A DNA stretch of 64,000 bases from Fictibacillus phosphorivorans (lineage in GTDB: Bacteria > Bacillota > Bacilli > Bacillales > Fictibacillaceae), in NCBI RefSeq assembly GCF_023715845.1, contig NZ_JAMBOR010000010.1:62001-126000 (forward strand), written 5' to 3'. Positions 25,545 through 34,552 of this stretch are shown here, in pieces (the first letter of the stretch is position 1; each line of letters starts with the position of its first letter). Made by a program: the position numbers and the translations under genes. Below the pieces are notes generated by a model, which was given only the letters and a program-made list of their open reading frames with translations, was not told the origin of the DNA and made no database searches.

Positions 25545-25569
25545 TAGTTAAAAAGTCCTAATAAATACA

Positions 25570-25599
25570 TTGGCACATTTTACCTTCATAAGATATAAT
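25570..25599 (+). promoter_or_regulatory. Sigma-A promoter of the c-di-GMP riboswitch/GGDEF unit
   Basis: -35 TTGGCA (25570-25575), spacer 18, -10 TATAAT (25594-25599). It starts transcription about 15 bases before the aptamer. Confidence 0.65.
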
Positions 25600-25619
25600 A
25601 TCTATAAACGAATAGAAAA

Positions 25620-25712
25620 CCTTTGTTTAAAGGCAAACCAGTTGAAAAATTGGGACGCAAAGCTATGGGCCTAAAGTATGAATAACATACAATGGCAGCC
25701 GGTTGCCAAAGG
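25620..25712 (+). ncRNA. Cyclic-di-GMP-I (GEMM-I) riboswitch aptamer
   Basis: The conserved GEMM-I blocks are all present in order: AAGGCAAACC (25630-25639), a short stem with GAAA, GGGACGCAAAGCTATGGGCC (25652-25671), CTAAAG, a second stem, and GCAGCCGGTTGCC (25695-25707). Outer strands CCTTTG (25620-25625) and CAAAGG (25707-25712) pair as P1. It lies in the leader of a diguanylate cyclase gene, so c-di-GMP would regulate one of its own synthases. Two candidate terminators follow between the aptamer and the gene. Confidence 0.93.
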
Positions 25713-25779
25713 GGAACGGATTTATTGATGTTTTAAAGGTGAAAGGATCTATACTTAGGGACAGAATGAGGTCACGAAA

Positions 25780-25816
25780 ACAATGCACCTGGTACTATGG
25801 TGTCATTTGTATTTTT
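25780..25816 (+). terminator. Proximal candidate terminator of the GEMM-I expression platform
   Basis: ACAATGCACC (from 25780) pairs with GGTGTCATTTGT with two bulged T, followed by ATTTTTC. A moderate stem; it could be the switched terminator. Confidence 0.5.
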
Positions 25817-25868
25817 CATGTAACTCTGCTTGTTACTGATGTTTAGCCCGATACTTATTAAAGATTAT

Positions 25869-25903
25869 AGCCATTTCCCTTTATTTAAGGGTAATGGCTT
25901 TTT
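25869..25903 (+). terminator. Distal strong terminator in the GGDEF leader
   Basis: AGCCATTTCCCTT (25869-25881) pairs with AAGGGTAATGGCT (25887-25899) with one T-T mismatch, followed by TTTTTG. It ends 36 bases before the GGDEF start, so full transcription of the gene requires read-through, which the riboswitch presumably controls. Confidence 0.8.
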
Positions 25904-25938
25904 GTATGCAAATTTTTGAGATTTGAGGGGTTGCCATA

Positions 25939-26874
25939 ATGGAAAACTTCCAACTAGAATTACGCACACTTAAAAAAAGTTTGTTTAAGAGCTTCATGAA
26001 GTCCATTCCAAACATGATACATACACATAAAGATTACTTAAGCCAGTTTGATAGCTTCCATTCATTCATGAACGATTTTGTTGAGCAATACGAAAAAATA
26101 TTAGAGAAATTTTTGCGAGGAATCGTACATGCAGTATTTTTACCAGAGGAACGTTTTCAGCATTTCTTGAATCAAGCGGAACAGAAAGCATTCCGTTCAG
26201 GTATTCATTTCTTAAGACATCAAAGAATTCCTCATCAAGCATTAGCTTGTTTCTCTTCAAGCATAAGAGAATCCGTTCTGCAAGAAATGAAGAGTGTGAT
26301 CGCTTCTGATTCCCTGCAGGTACAGCTGTTTATGCTAGACCGCTGGAATACGGTTGCACACCGTGCCATCACAGGTTTCTTGAGCGGGTTTTCATCTCAA
26401 CAATTTAAAGATTTAAAAGAGATCAGCATCCGGGACCCGCTTACAAATCTATACAATCGCCGTTACTTCTACGATTGTCTTGAAAACGAGATGAACAAAG
26501 CTCAAAAACAAGAGCTCCCAATAACACTCGTTATGTTTGACATCAATAATTTCAAACATATTAACGACGAATACGGTCATCATGCCGGGGATGAGCTCTT
26601 ACAGCAGATCGCAGAATTATCAAAGCGTTTAAAGCTTCTATCTGGTTTCCGGTTTGGCGGTGATGAATTTGTCTTCTTGCTGCCAGGTTTAAAAGAAGAT
26701 GCTGCCTACGAACTTGTCGAAAAGATGGAGAACCAGCTGATGGCTTGGAACAAATCCATTTCATTAGCATACGGAGCAATCGAACTGCTAGGCGATGCAT
26801 GCGAAAATATAGACTATTACCTGCAGCTAGCAGATGAACGGATGTACAGCAATAAAAGAGAAATCAAAGCCTAA
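25939..26874 (+). CDS. Diguanylate cyclase (GGDEF protein) with novel N-terminal domain
   Basis: A 311-residue diguanylate cyclase that would make c-di-GMP from two GTP. The N-terminal 155 residues are helical and charged with no domain I recognise. The catalytic domain starts at DPLTNLYNRRYF, has the metal-binding FDINNFKHIND block and an intact GGDEF at residues 240-244. The inhibitory I-site RxxD expected just upstream is absent (sequence there is KLLSG), so product inhibition at protein level is unlikely. The riboswitch in its leader may replace it. No membrane segment. Start ATG follows GAGGGGTTGCC. Confidence 0.88.
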   Translation: MENFQLELRTLKKSLFKSFMKSIPNMIHTHKDYLSQFDSFHSFMNDFVEQYEKILEKFLRGIVHAVFLPEERFQHFLNQAEQKAFRSGIHFLRHQRIPHQALACFSSSIRESVLQEMKSVIASDSLQVQLFMLDRWNTVAHRAITGFLSGFSSQQFKDLKEISIRDPLTNLYNRRYFYDCLENEMNKAQKQELPITLVMFDINNFKHINDEYGHHAGDELLQQIAELSKRLKLLSGFRFGGDEFVFLLPGLKEDAAYELVEKMENQLMAWNKSISLAYGAIELLGDACENIDYYLQLADERMYSNKREIKA

Positions 26875-26938
26875 CTAACAGTGAATGGGGTCAAGTGGTT
26901 CGAATAAACTCCAGTAAAAGCATCCATGGAAATAATAA

Positions 26939-26972
26939 AAAACAGCTCATCATACGGCTGTTTTCTTTTTTT
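26939..26972 (+). terminator. Rho-independent terminator after the GGDEF gene
   Basis: AAAACAGC pairs with GCTGTTTT around a ten-base loop, followed by CTTTTTTTT. Confidence 0.8.
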
Positions 26973-27040
26973 TGTAAAGAACTACTATCAAGAGGATATT
27001 TTCTTAAAAATGGTTGTCGTTATTTGATCTCCTATTCAAG

Positions 27041-27175
27041 TTGATTGAAGCGTAAGATGCGAGACTCCTATGGGACGCATGGTCAGGCGGAGACTCCTAA
27101 AGGCATGAAGTGGCAGGAGGGTCCGCACGCCCCACACACACCATGGAAAGCGAGCGGTCAGGAGCGGAAATCAAT
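27041..27175. repeat. Dispersed Bacillaceae-type intergenic repeat, copy 1
   Basis: This 135-base noncoding element begins TTGATTGAAGCG and ends GAGCGGAAATCAAT, imperfect inverted ends. Inside it are GCGAGACTCC near the left end and GGAAAGCGAGCG near the right. I recall closely similar elements repeated many times between genes in Bacillaceae. A second, reversed and shorter relative lies at 50082-50165. The open frame through it has no ribosome binding site and is not a gene. Together with the terminator upstream and the addB promoter it fills the 433-base gap before addB. Confidence 0.75.
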
Positions 27176-27241
27176 AGCCCTCGCTAAAATGATACCCTAT
27201 AAATCCCAGCGTGATTTCGCTAGTTTTGAGCATACTAGCCT

Positions 27242-27269
27242 TTGCCCTGTTAGGAGATTATGAGATAAT
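27242..27269 (+). promoter_or_regulatory. Candidate promoter of addBA-sbcDC
   Basis: -35 TTGCCC (27242-27247), spacer 16, -10 GATAAT (27264-27269), 38 bases before the addB start. Confidence 0.4.
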
Positions 27270-27307
27270 AAAAACAGAATTTATGTTCGGAACAGGGGAT
27301 GGAAAAT

Positions 27308-30300
27308 ATGAGTTTGCAATTTATTCTGGGACGACCCGGCAGCGGAAAGTCCCACTCTATCTTTCAAGATATACGTAACAAACTTGCAGAAGAACCAACG
27401 GGGAATCCGATTATCTACTTAGTGCCCGATCAGATGACTTTTCAATCTGAGTATAAGCTTGCAACAACTCCCGGATTAAACGGAATGATCCGTGCGCAAG
27501 TTTATAGCTTTTCACGCCTCTCTTGGCGCGTTCTTGGAGAAACAGGCGGGATGACAAGAATGCACATCACGAGTACGGGGATCAGAATGATGCTCCGGAA
27601 AATCATTGAAAGCAAAAAAGAAGAATTGAAAATCTTTAAGAAAGCTTCTGAACAGAGCGGTTTCTATGAATTGCTTGAACTTATGACGACAGAGCTAAAG
27701 AGATATTGCTTAACTTCAGAAGACCTTTCCTGGAATGCAGAAACGCTGCTTTCACTTGGTCAGAAAGAAAACAATCAAAAAGTGCTCAAAGACAAGCTGG
27801 ATGACTTAAGTATCATTTCCGGAGCGCTTGAAAAAGCTCTTGCCGGAAAATATATAGATTCAGAAGATTATTTGCAGCTCCTTCAGGAAAAACTGCCTTA
27901 TTCAGATCTGATAAAGGACGCTGAGATTTACATAGATGGCTTTCATTCCTTTACACCGCAAGAACTTGAAGCGACTGCTGGGCTTATGGCACATGCGAAG
28001 AAAGTGACGGTTGCCCTGACTTCAGAGGAATCGTATCAACCAGACTCTGATCCGCATGAATTAGATCTCTTTTATATGACAAAGAAGACCGCACAAGTTC
28101 TTATACAAAAAGCAAAAGAGATGAACGTGGAGATCGAAGAGCCAATCGTGCTGTCTCATACGCCAAAATTTACGTCACCCGCGATTGCCCATATCGAAAA
28201 ACAGTATGATGCAAGACCTGCGATCAGCTATTCGAACCCTGAGGGGATCCACTTAGCAGCAGGGGTCAATCTAAGAGCGGAAGTGGAAGGAGCAGCAAGA
28301 AGAATTATTGAACTTGTCCGTGATGAAGGATACAGATACCGGGATATCGCAATAACGGTAAGGAATGCCAGCAGTTATCAGCCTTTAATTGAGACGATAT
28401 TTTCAGATTATGGCATACCTGTCTTTCTGGACCAAAAAAAATCCATGCTTCATCATCCGCTTATCGAACTGATCCGTTCTTCCCTGGACGTTGTTTTAAA
28501 GAATTGGCGGTATGAAGCTGTTTTTCGTGCTGTTAAAACAGACATGCTCTATCCGCTTGATGAGATGAGAAAAACAACTTCTGAAATAAGAAAATGTATG
28601 GACGAACTGGAAAACTATGTACTGGCACTCGGTATTCAAGGGGGCAAGTGGACTGATTCAAAACCTTGGAAGTATAAGAGATTCAGAGGCTTTGAAGCGG
28701 ATGATTTCGGAAAAACAAGCAAGGATGACGAAAAAGAAAAGCTGATCAATGACTTAAGAGATATGATCGTGTCTCCTCTTAAGAGACTCTCAAGAGATCT
28801 AGCAAAGAGTGAGACCGTAGCCGATTTGTGTACATCTCTTTATAAATATTTAGAAGACCTCTCTATTCCTATGAAACTTGAACGTCTAAGGCTTCACGCT
28901 GAATCTGAGGGAAGACTTCGAGCTGCAAGTGAACATGGGCAAGTATGGAATGCAGTGCTTGGACTTCTAGATGAAATGGTAGAGCTGACCGGAGACGAGA
29001 AGCTCTCCAAAGAGACATGGATGCAGATGCTGGAGACGGGTCTCGAAAGTATGAAGTTTGCTCTAGTTCCGCCATCACTAGACCAGGTGCTTGCTGGAAC
29101 ATTAGAGCGCTCCCGCTTCACGGATGTGAAAGTAAACTTTCTATTAGGAGTTAACGATGGGATCATCCCGCAAAAACCAAAAGATGATGGACTGTTATCG
29201 GAAGACGAAAGAGAGACGCTCGAAAGAAACGGTGTCATGCTGGCACCTTCTGCACGGAGAAAGCTATTAGATGAACAATTTATGATCTATCTGGCATTGA
29301 CAAACGGTAGTGACCGTCTGTTCGTATCTTATGCACTTGCTGATGAAGAGGGAAAAACGTTGCAGCCATCCATGGTGATTCAAAGGTTGAGAGATCTATT
29401 TCCTAATCTAAAAGAGCACCTTTATCAAAATGAACCTGGTATGGAAGATGATCTATCTTTTGTTCAGCATCCTGTGAAAAGTGTGTCCTATTTAAGTGCA
29501 CAACTGCGCGAATGGAAAAAGGGATATCCAATTTCACCTGTTTGGTGGGATGTCTATAATTGGATCATCACAGATGATCAATATGAACACTACGCAAAAA
29601 AGGCGATATCGAGTTTGTTTTTCTTTAATCGTGAAGCACCGTTAAGTCCTTCTGTATCAAAAGAGCTCTATGGAGAAAGCATCTTGACGAGTATTTCACG
29701 TATGGAACTGTTTCAGTCTTGTCCGTTTTCACAGTTTATGTCATATGGCTTGAAACTGAAAGAACGTCAGATGTACAAGCTGGAAGCTCCTGATATCGGG
29801 CAGCTGTTCCATGCCGCGTTGAAACAAATGAATGATGCATTGCAGCAGAGAAGAGTTCAGTGGAGCGATCTTTCAAAGGGAGACTGCTACCGATTGGCCG
29901 GAGATATCGTTGATCTCTTGGCGCCTCAGCTTCAGCATGAGATCCTGCTGAGTTCGAACCGCCATCTTTATATCAAGAAAAAGCTGAAAGAAGTGGTAGG
30001 CAAGGCATCGCATATTTTAAGTGAACATGCAAAGGCAAGCGGATTTACTCCGGCAGGCCTTGAGCTGGCATTCGGCACAGGAGGACCGCTGCCGCCATTG
30101 GTGTATCAACTGCCGAACGGAACGACGATGGAAGTAATCGGGCGTATCGATAGAGTAGATACTGCTGCAAGTTCTAAAGGACTCTTAATGCGGGTGATCG
30201 ACTATAAATCGAGTTCGACAGGTTTGAACCTTGCTGAACTGTATCATGGTATTGCATTGCAGATGCTCACGTATCTAGATGTTGCTGTTGCTCATTCTGA

Positions 30301-30811
30301 GAAATGGCTGGGACAAGAAGCCATTCCTGCAGGGGTGCTCTATTTCCATGTTCATAATCCTCTTTTAAATCAAAAGAAGCTATTAACTGCCGAAGAAATT
30401 GAAAAAGAAGTACTGAAGAAGTTTAAGATGAAGGGTCTTGTCTTGGCGGAGGAAGAAGCGGTGCAATTAATGGACAGCACGATGGATAAACGTTCTGATA
30501 TTATTCCAGTGGCACTTACGAATAAAGGATTTCATAAGTCTCACTCTTCCGTTGCATCTGCTTCTCATTTTGAAACGATGAGACATTACGCACGAAAAAT
30601 GGCGGTCCACTCTGGAACAGGTATTACAGACGGAGTGATCGATATATCGCCTTATGAGATGAAAAAGAAGGTGCCTTGCACGTTCTGTTCGTATAAACCA
30701 GTCTGTCAGTTTGATCAGACACTTGAAGAGAATCAATACCGTCAGCTGAGACCAGAAAAAGATGAAATTATTTTAGAAAAAATGCAAGAGGAAGGAGGCA
30801 GCCTCGTTTGA
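27308..30811 (+). CDS. addB: ATP-dependent helicase-nuclease subunit AddB
   Basis: AddB, 1167 residues, partner of AddA in the double-strand-break resection complex that stops at Chi. Walker A GRPGSGKS is at residues 8-15. The iron-sulphur ligands are C805, C1124, C1127 and C1133, matching the C...CxxCx5C layout of B. subtilis AddB almost residue for residue. The C-terminal RecB-type nuclease carries VIGRIDRVD and VIDYKSSS. The ATG at 27308 is chosen over 27299 because AGGGGAT lies at the right distance only for it. The stop overlaps the addA start by four bases. Confidence 0.95.
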   Translation: MSLQFILGRPGSGKSHSIFQDIRNKLAEEPTGNPIIYLVPDQMTFQSEYKLATTPGLNGMIRAQVYSFSRLSWRVLGETGGMTRMHITSTGIRMMLRKIIESKKEELKIFKKASEQSGFYELLELMTTELKRYCLTSEDLSWNAETLLSLGQKENNQKVLKDKLDDLSIISGALEKALAGKYIDSEDYLQLLQEKLPYSDLIKDAEIYIDGFHSFTPQELEATAGLMAHAKKVTVALTSEESYQPDSDPHELDLFYMTKKTAQVLIQKAKEMNVEIEEPIVLSHTPKFTSPAIAHIEKQYDARPAISYSNPEGIHLAAGVNLRAEVEGAARRIIELVRDEGYRYRDIAITVRNASSYQPLIETIFSDYGIPVFLDQKKSMLHHPLIELIRSSLDVVLKNWRYEAVFRAVKTDMLYPLDEMRKTTSEIRKCMDELENYVLALGIQGGKWTDSKPWKYKRFRGFEADDFGKTSKDDEKEKLINDLRDMIVSPLKRLSRDLAKSETVADLCTSLYKYLEDLSIPMKLERLRLHAESEGRLRAASEHGQVWNAVLGLLDEMVELTGDEKLSKETWMQMLETGLESMKFALVPPSLDQVLAGTLERSRFTDVKVNFLLGVNDGIIPQKPKDDGLLSEDERETLERNGVMLAPSARRKLLDEQFMIYLALTNGSDRLFVSYALADEEGKTLQPSMVIQRLRDLFPNLKEHLYQNEPGMEDDLSFVQHPVKSVSYLSAQLREWKKGYPISPVWWDVYNWIITDDQYEHYAKKAISSLFFFNREAPLSPSVSKELYGESILTSISRMELFQSCPFSQFMSYGLKLKERQMYKLEAPDIGQLFHAALKQMNDALQQRRVQWSDLSKGDCYRLAGDIVDLLAPQLQHEILLSSNRHLYIKKKLKEVVGKASHILSEHAKASGFTPAGLELAFGTGGPLPPLVYQLPNGTTMEVIGRIDRVDTAASSKGLLMRVIDYKSSSTGLNLAELYHGIALQMLTYLDVAVAHSEKWLGQEAIPAGVLYFHVHNPLLNQKKLLTAEEIEKEVLKKFKMKGLVLAEEEAVQLMDSTMDKRSDIIPVALTNKGFHKSHSSVASASHFETMRHYARKMAVHSGTGITDGVIDISPYEMKKKVPCTFCSYKPVCQFDQTLEENQYRQLRPEKDEIILEKMQEEGGSLV

Positions 30812-33800
30812 AAACGTTGATTCCCAAACCAGAAGGATCCACATGGACGGATGAACAATGGCAAGCCATCCAGGCGCGTGGTGAGAATATACTCGTAGCA
30901 GCAGCGGCAGGTTCAGGAAAAACAGCCGTACTCGTTGAAAGAATTATTACGATGATAAAAGAGAAGTCTGCGGATGTAGATCGATTGCTTATCGTAACCT
31001 TTACAAATGCGGCCGCCGCAGAAATGCGCAAGCGTATCGGAGAAGCGATCGATAAGGAACTGACCAAACATCCTTCTTCTCTGCATCTTAGAAGACAATT
31101 GAATTTATTGAACAAAGCTTCTATCTCGACACTCCACTCCTTTTGTATCGAGGTCTTAAGGAAGTATTATTATGAAACCGATCTAGATCCAGGGTTTAGA
31201 GTAGCTGAAGAAACGGAAGCAGAACTTATCCGTCAGGAAGTGATCGAAGAGCTTTTTGAGGAAGAGTACAGCAAAGGAGAAGACCATACGTTTTATCAGG
31301 TGGTGGACGCCTATAGTTCAGACCGAAATGATATGGATCTTCAGAAGCTTATTCTCTCCCTTTATGATTTTGCGAGAAGCCATCCAGATCCTGAAAGCTG
31401 GCTTGATGAAATGGCTGATGCTTACGAGATCAATGCTTCGTCGATTGATGATCTTCCATGGACCAAAGAACTTCTTGCTGATATTTCTCTTCAGTTGGAC
31501 GGACTGCAAGCGATGGCTATTCGAGCACGAGATCTCGCGGAAACTCCGGGAGGGCCCCTTCCGTATGCTGGGACATTGGAAGAAGATCTAGAATTTTTAC
31601 AAATGCTGAATCGTGTAAAAGACAACTGGAGTCAACTATACGAAGTTTTCCAAACGTATGAACCGCCAAAGCTTAAGGCAGTGCGAGGAAAAGAGATTGA
31701 TGAAGATTTAAAGAACAAAGTAAAAGCAATGAGAGACACCATAAAAAAGAAAACGGTGAGTTTAAAGGAAGAATACTTTGAACGCCATCCTGATTCGTAT
31801 GTTGCACATATTGAAGAGATGGCACCGATTGTAAGAGAGCTCTCATTACTTGTAAAAGAGTTCGGCCGCAGATATTCAGTGGCTAAGCGGGAAAAATCAC
31901 TCGTTGATTTTGGGGATCTTGAGCATTATTGTCTGCAAGTGTTAAAAGGCGAAGGTTCAACAATGGACAATCCGGTTCCATCCGATGCAGCATCTGAATA
32001 CCGCGACCGCTTTGTTGAAGTTTTAGTAGATGAATACCAAGACACGAACTTTGTTCAAGAATCTATTGTTCGGCTCGTTTCAAAAGACGCCGGAAACATG
32101 TTCATGGTTGGAGATGTAAAGCAGTCGATCTACAGATTCAGGCTTGCTGAACCTCTTCTCTTTTTATCGAAGTATAAAGAGTTCACAAAAGAAGGCGGCA
32201 ACGGACTTCGAATCGACCTTGCTAAGAACTTTAGAAGCCGAAACGGAGTGCTGCAGGCTACTAACTATTTGTTTAGACAGATCATGAACGAAACAGTCGG
32301 AGAGATCGAATACAGTGAAGATGCTGAGCTTAAATTAGGTGCTGACTATTATCCAGAGCAGCCTGGCAACGAACCGGAACTTATTTTGATTAATAAAAGT
32401 CAACCCGTTATCGATGAAGAAGGTCTTGAGAGCGGAGAAATGGAGAAGTCAGATCTTGAGACTGTACAACTCGAAGCGCGTGTAATAGCTGAAAGAATTA
32501 AAGAGATCGTGGGAACAACAGGGAATTCTCCTCATCTTGTTCTTGATAAGAAAACGAAGATGATGCGTCCTGCAAAATATAAGGATATCGTCCTGCTTTT
32601 TAGAGCGACTTCTCAGTGGGCACCTGTTATTCTTGAAGAATTTAAACAGCAGGGAATTCCTGCGCATGCAGAACTTTCAACCGGATATTTTGATGCGACC
32701 GAGATCCATGTGATGATGTCGCTTCTAAAAGTAATCGATAATCCACTTCAGGATATCCCGCTTGCAGCGGTTCTAAGGTCTCCGATCGTCGGACTTTCTG
32801 GAGAAGAGCTAGCCATCGTCCGGCTCATTCAAAAAAAGGATAACTACCTGGGAGCAGTCGAGCTTTATAGTGAAGAAGGGGAGAATCAAGAGATCAAAGA
32901 GAAACTCTCTCTATTCTTAAAACAGCTTGAATCTTGGCGTCATCAGGCTCGTCAAGGATCATTGGCTGATCTGATCTGGGATATTTATAGAGAAACGGGT
33001 TACTTTGATTATGTGGGCGGTCTTGCTGGAGGTAAACAAAGACAAGCAAACTTAAGAGCCTTATATGACCGTGCAAAAATGTATGAAAGCACTTCTTTTC
33101 GCGGGCTGTTTCGTTTTCTTCGTTTTATTGAGAGGATGCAGGAACGCGGCAAAGATCTTGGAGCAGCAAGAGCACTCGGTGAACAGGAAGATGTCGTGCG
33201 CATCATGACCATCCATAAAAGTAAAGGTCTTGAATTCCCAATCGTTTTTGTCGGGGGTTTGAACAAGCAGTTCAACACGAGAGACTTAAAAGAAAAAGTA
33301 TTGCTTCATAAAGAGCTCGGTCTTGGTACGCAATATATTAATCCGGTTTATCGTGTAACCTATCCTACACTACCTCGTTTAGCCATCATCGGAAGAAAAA
33401 AGATGGAGCTGATCGCAGAAGAAATGCGGGTTCTTTATGTGGCGCTGACTCGCGCAAAAGAAAAATTGTATTTGGTCGGTACTGTGAATGACATAGAAAA
33501 ATCTGCTGAAAGCTGGAGTGATTCTCTTTTTGAAGAGAACTGGCTGCTGCCAGACCATGAACGAGCAGGAGTAAAGAGTTACCTGGATTGGATTGGACGT
33601 GCGGTAATTCGGCATAAAAATGCAGGTCCTCTATTATCTGTACTTGGTACGGCTGAACGAGGAAGAGGAGAAGTTTTCATAGATGAAACAGATTGGAAGA
33701 TTACGATTCTTCCAGCGAGTGAATATGAAGAACTAGAAACAACAAAAGAGCAGGAACAAGAAGAGCTGTTGTTAAAACTGAAGCAATCTGAACCGGTTGC

Positions 33801-34542
33801 TATCACAAGTGTTGACAATGAGGAAGTTAGCCGAAGACTTTCCTGGCAGTATCAGCATATGTCTTCAACAGCAACGCGCTCGAAGCAATCTGTTACAGAA
33901 CTGAAAAAGCAGTTTCAGACAACAGACGAATACAGCAGCACAGATCTAGTAAAAGCAGCACAGCCTATGATCCATGAACGGCCAAGATTCATGCAGGAGT
34001 CTCAACTAAGTGCTGCTGAAGCGGGTACTGCGATGCATATGGTCATGCAACATGTAGATTTTAAGAGTTCCGAAACGCTTAATGATCTGGAAGAACAGGT
34101 AACTAGGATGGAATCAAGAGAGCTTCTAACCTCTGAACAGGCCCGTTATATCCAGTTTGAGCAAATCAAAGAATTCATCGATGGTCCACTTGGACAGAGA
34201 ATCAGAGAAAGCGAGAATGTAAAGCGGGAAATTCCGTTCAGTATGGCACTCCCCCTTTCTGAGACGAGAACAAGTGATGAGGAAGAGGCGCATGTTCTTG
34301 TTCAAGGTGTAATCGACTGTTTAATTGAAGATGAAGATGGATTTGTCCTGATCGATTATAAAACAGATAAAATACACAACCGATTTACAAAGGGCTTTTC
34401 AGGAGCAAGAGAAACGCTCTTGAACAGATATGAAATGCAGTTAACGTTATACGCAAAAGCAATAGAAAGAATTTTAAAGAAACCGGTAAAAGAAAGCTAT
34501 CTCTACTTCTTTGACGGTGGACATATTCTGCAGGTTAAATAG
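30808..34542 (+). CDS. addA: ATP-dependent helicase-nuclease subunit AddA
   Basis: AddA, 1244 residues, UvrD/RecB-type superfamily 1 helicase with C-terminal nuclease. Walker A AAAGSGKT is at 32-39, followed by TFTNAAAAEMRKRI, the DEYQDTN Walker B, and VRIMTIHKSKGLEFP (motif V) and VLYVALTRAKEKL (motif VI). The nuclease centre is LVQGVIDCLIEDEDGFVLIDYKTD, split D...DYK. With AddB it unwinds and degrades broken ends and loads RecA. It starts at TTG 30808 behind GAAGGAGG, overlapping the addB stop. Length agrees with B. subtilis AddA (about 1230). Confidence 0.95.
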   Translation: MKTLIPKPEGSTWTDEQWQAIQARGENILVAAAAGSGKTAVLVERIITMIKEKSADVDRLLIVTFTNAAAAEMRKRIGEAIDKELTKHPSSLHLRRQLNLLNKASISTLHSFCIEVLRKYYYETDLDPGFRVAEETEAELIRQEVIEELFEEEYSKGEDHTFYQVVDAYSSDRNDMDLQKLILSLYDFARSHPDPESWLDEMADAYEINASSIDDLPWTKELLADISLQLDGLQAMAIRARDLAETPGGPLPYAGTLEEDLEFLQMLNRVKDNWSQLYEVFQTYEPPKLKAVRGKEIDEDLKNKVKAMRDTIKKKTVSLKEEYFERHPDSYVAHIEEMAPIVRELSLLVKEFGRRYSVAKREKSLVDFGDLEHYCLQVLKGEGSTMDNPVPSDAASEYRDRFVEVLVDEYQDTNFVQESIVRLVSKDAGNMFMVGDVKQSIYRFRLAEPLLFLSKYKEFTKEGGNGLRIDLAKNFRSRNGVLQATNYLFRQIMNETVGEIEYSEDAELKLGADYYPEQPGNEPELILINKSQPVIDEEGLESGEMEKSDLETVQLEARVIAERIKEIVGTTGNSPHLVLDKKTKMMRPAKYKDIVLLFRATSQWAPVILEEFKQQGIPAHAELSTGYFDATEIHVMMSLLKVIDNPLQDIPLAAVLRSPIVGLSGEELAIVRLIQKKDNYLGAVELYSEEGENQEIKEKLSLFLKQLESWRHQARQGSLADLIWDIYRETGYFDYVGGLAGGKQRQANLRALYDRAKMYESTSFRGLFRFLRFIERMQERGKDLGAARALGEQEDVVRIMTIHKSKGLEFPIVFVGGLNKQFNTRDLKEKVLLHKELGLGTQYINPVYRVTYPTLPRLAIIGRKKMELIAEEMRVLYVALTRAKEKLYLVGTVNDIEKSAESWSDSLFEENWLLPDHERAGVKSYLDWIGRAVIRHKNAGPLLSVLGTAERGRGEVFIDETDWKITILPASEYEELETTKEQEQEELLLKLKQSEPVAITSVDNEEVSRRLSWQYQHMSSTATRSKQSVTELKKQFQTTDEYSSTDLVKAAQPMIHERPRFMQESQLSAAEAGTAMHMVMQHVDFKSSETLNDLEEQVTRMESRELLTSEQARYIQFEQIKEFIDGPLGQRIRESENVKREIPFSMALPLSETRTSDEEEAHVLVQGVIDCLIEDEDGFVLIDYKTDKIHNRFTKGFSGARETLLNRYEMQLTLYAKAIERILKKPVKESYLYFFDGGHILQVK

Positions 34543-34552
34543 GGGGGATACG

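Noticed and set aside
27045-27263. Plus-strand open frame of 72 codons upstream of addB
   Set aside because: It runs through the dispersed repeat, has no ribosome binding site and a low-complexity composition; treated as noncoding.
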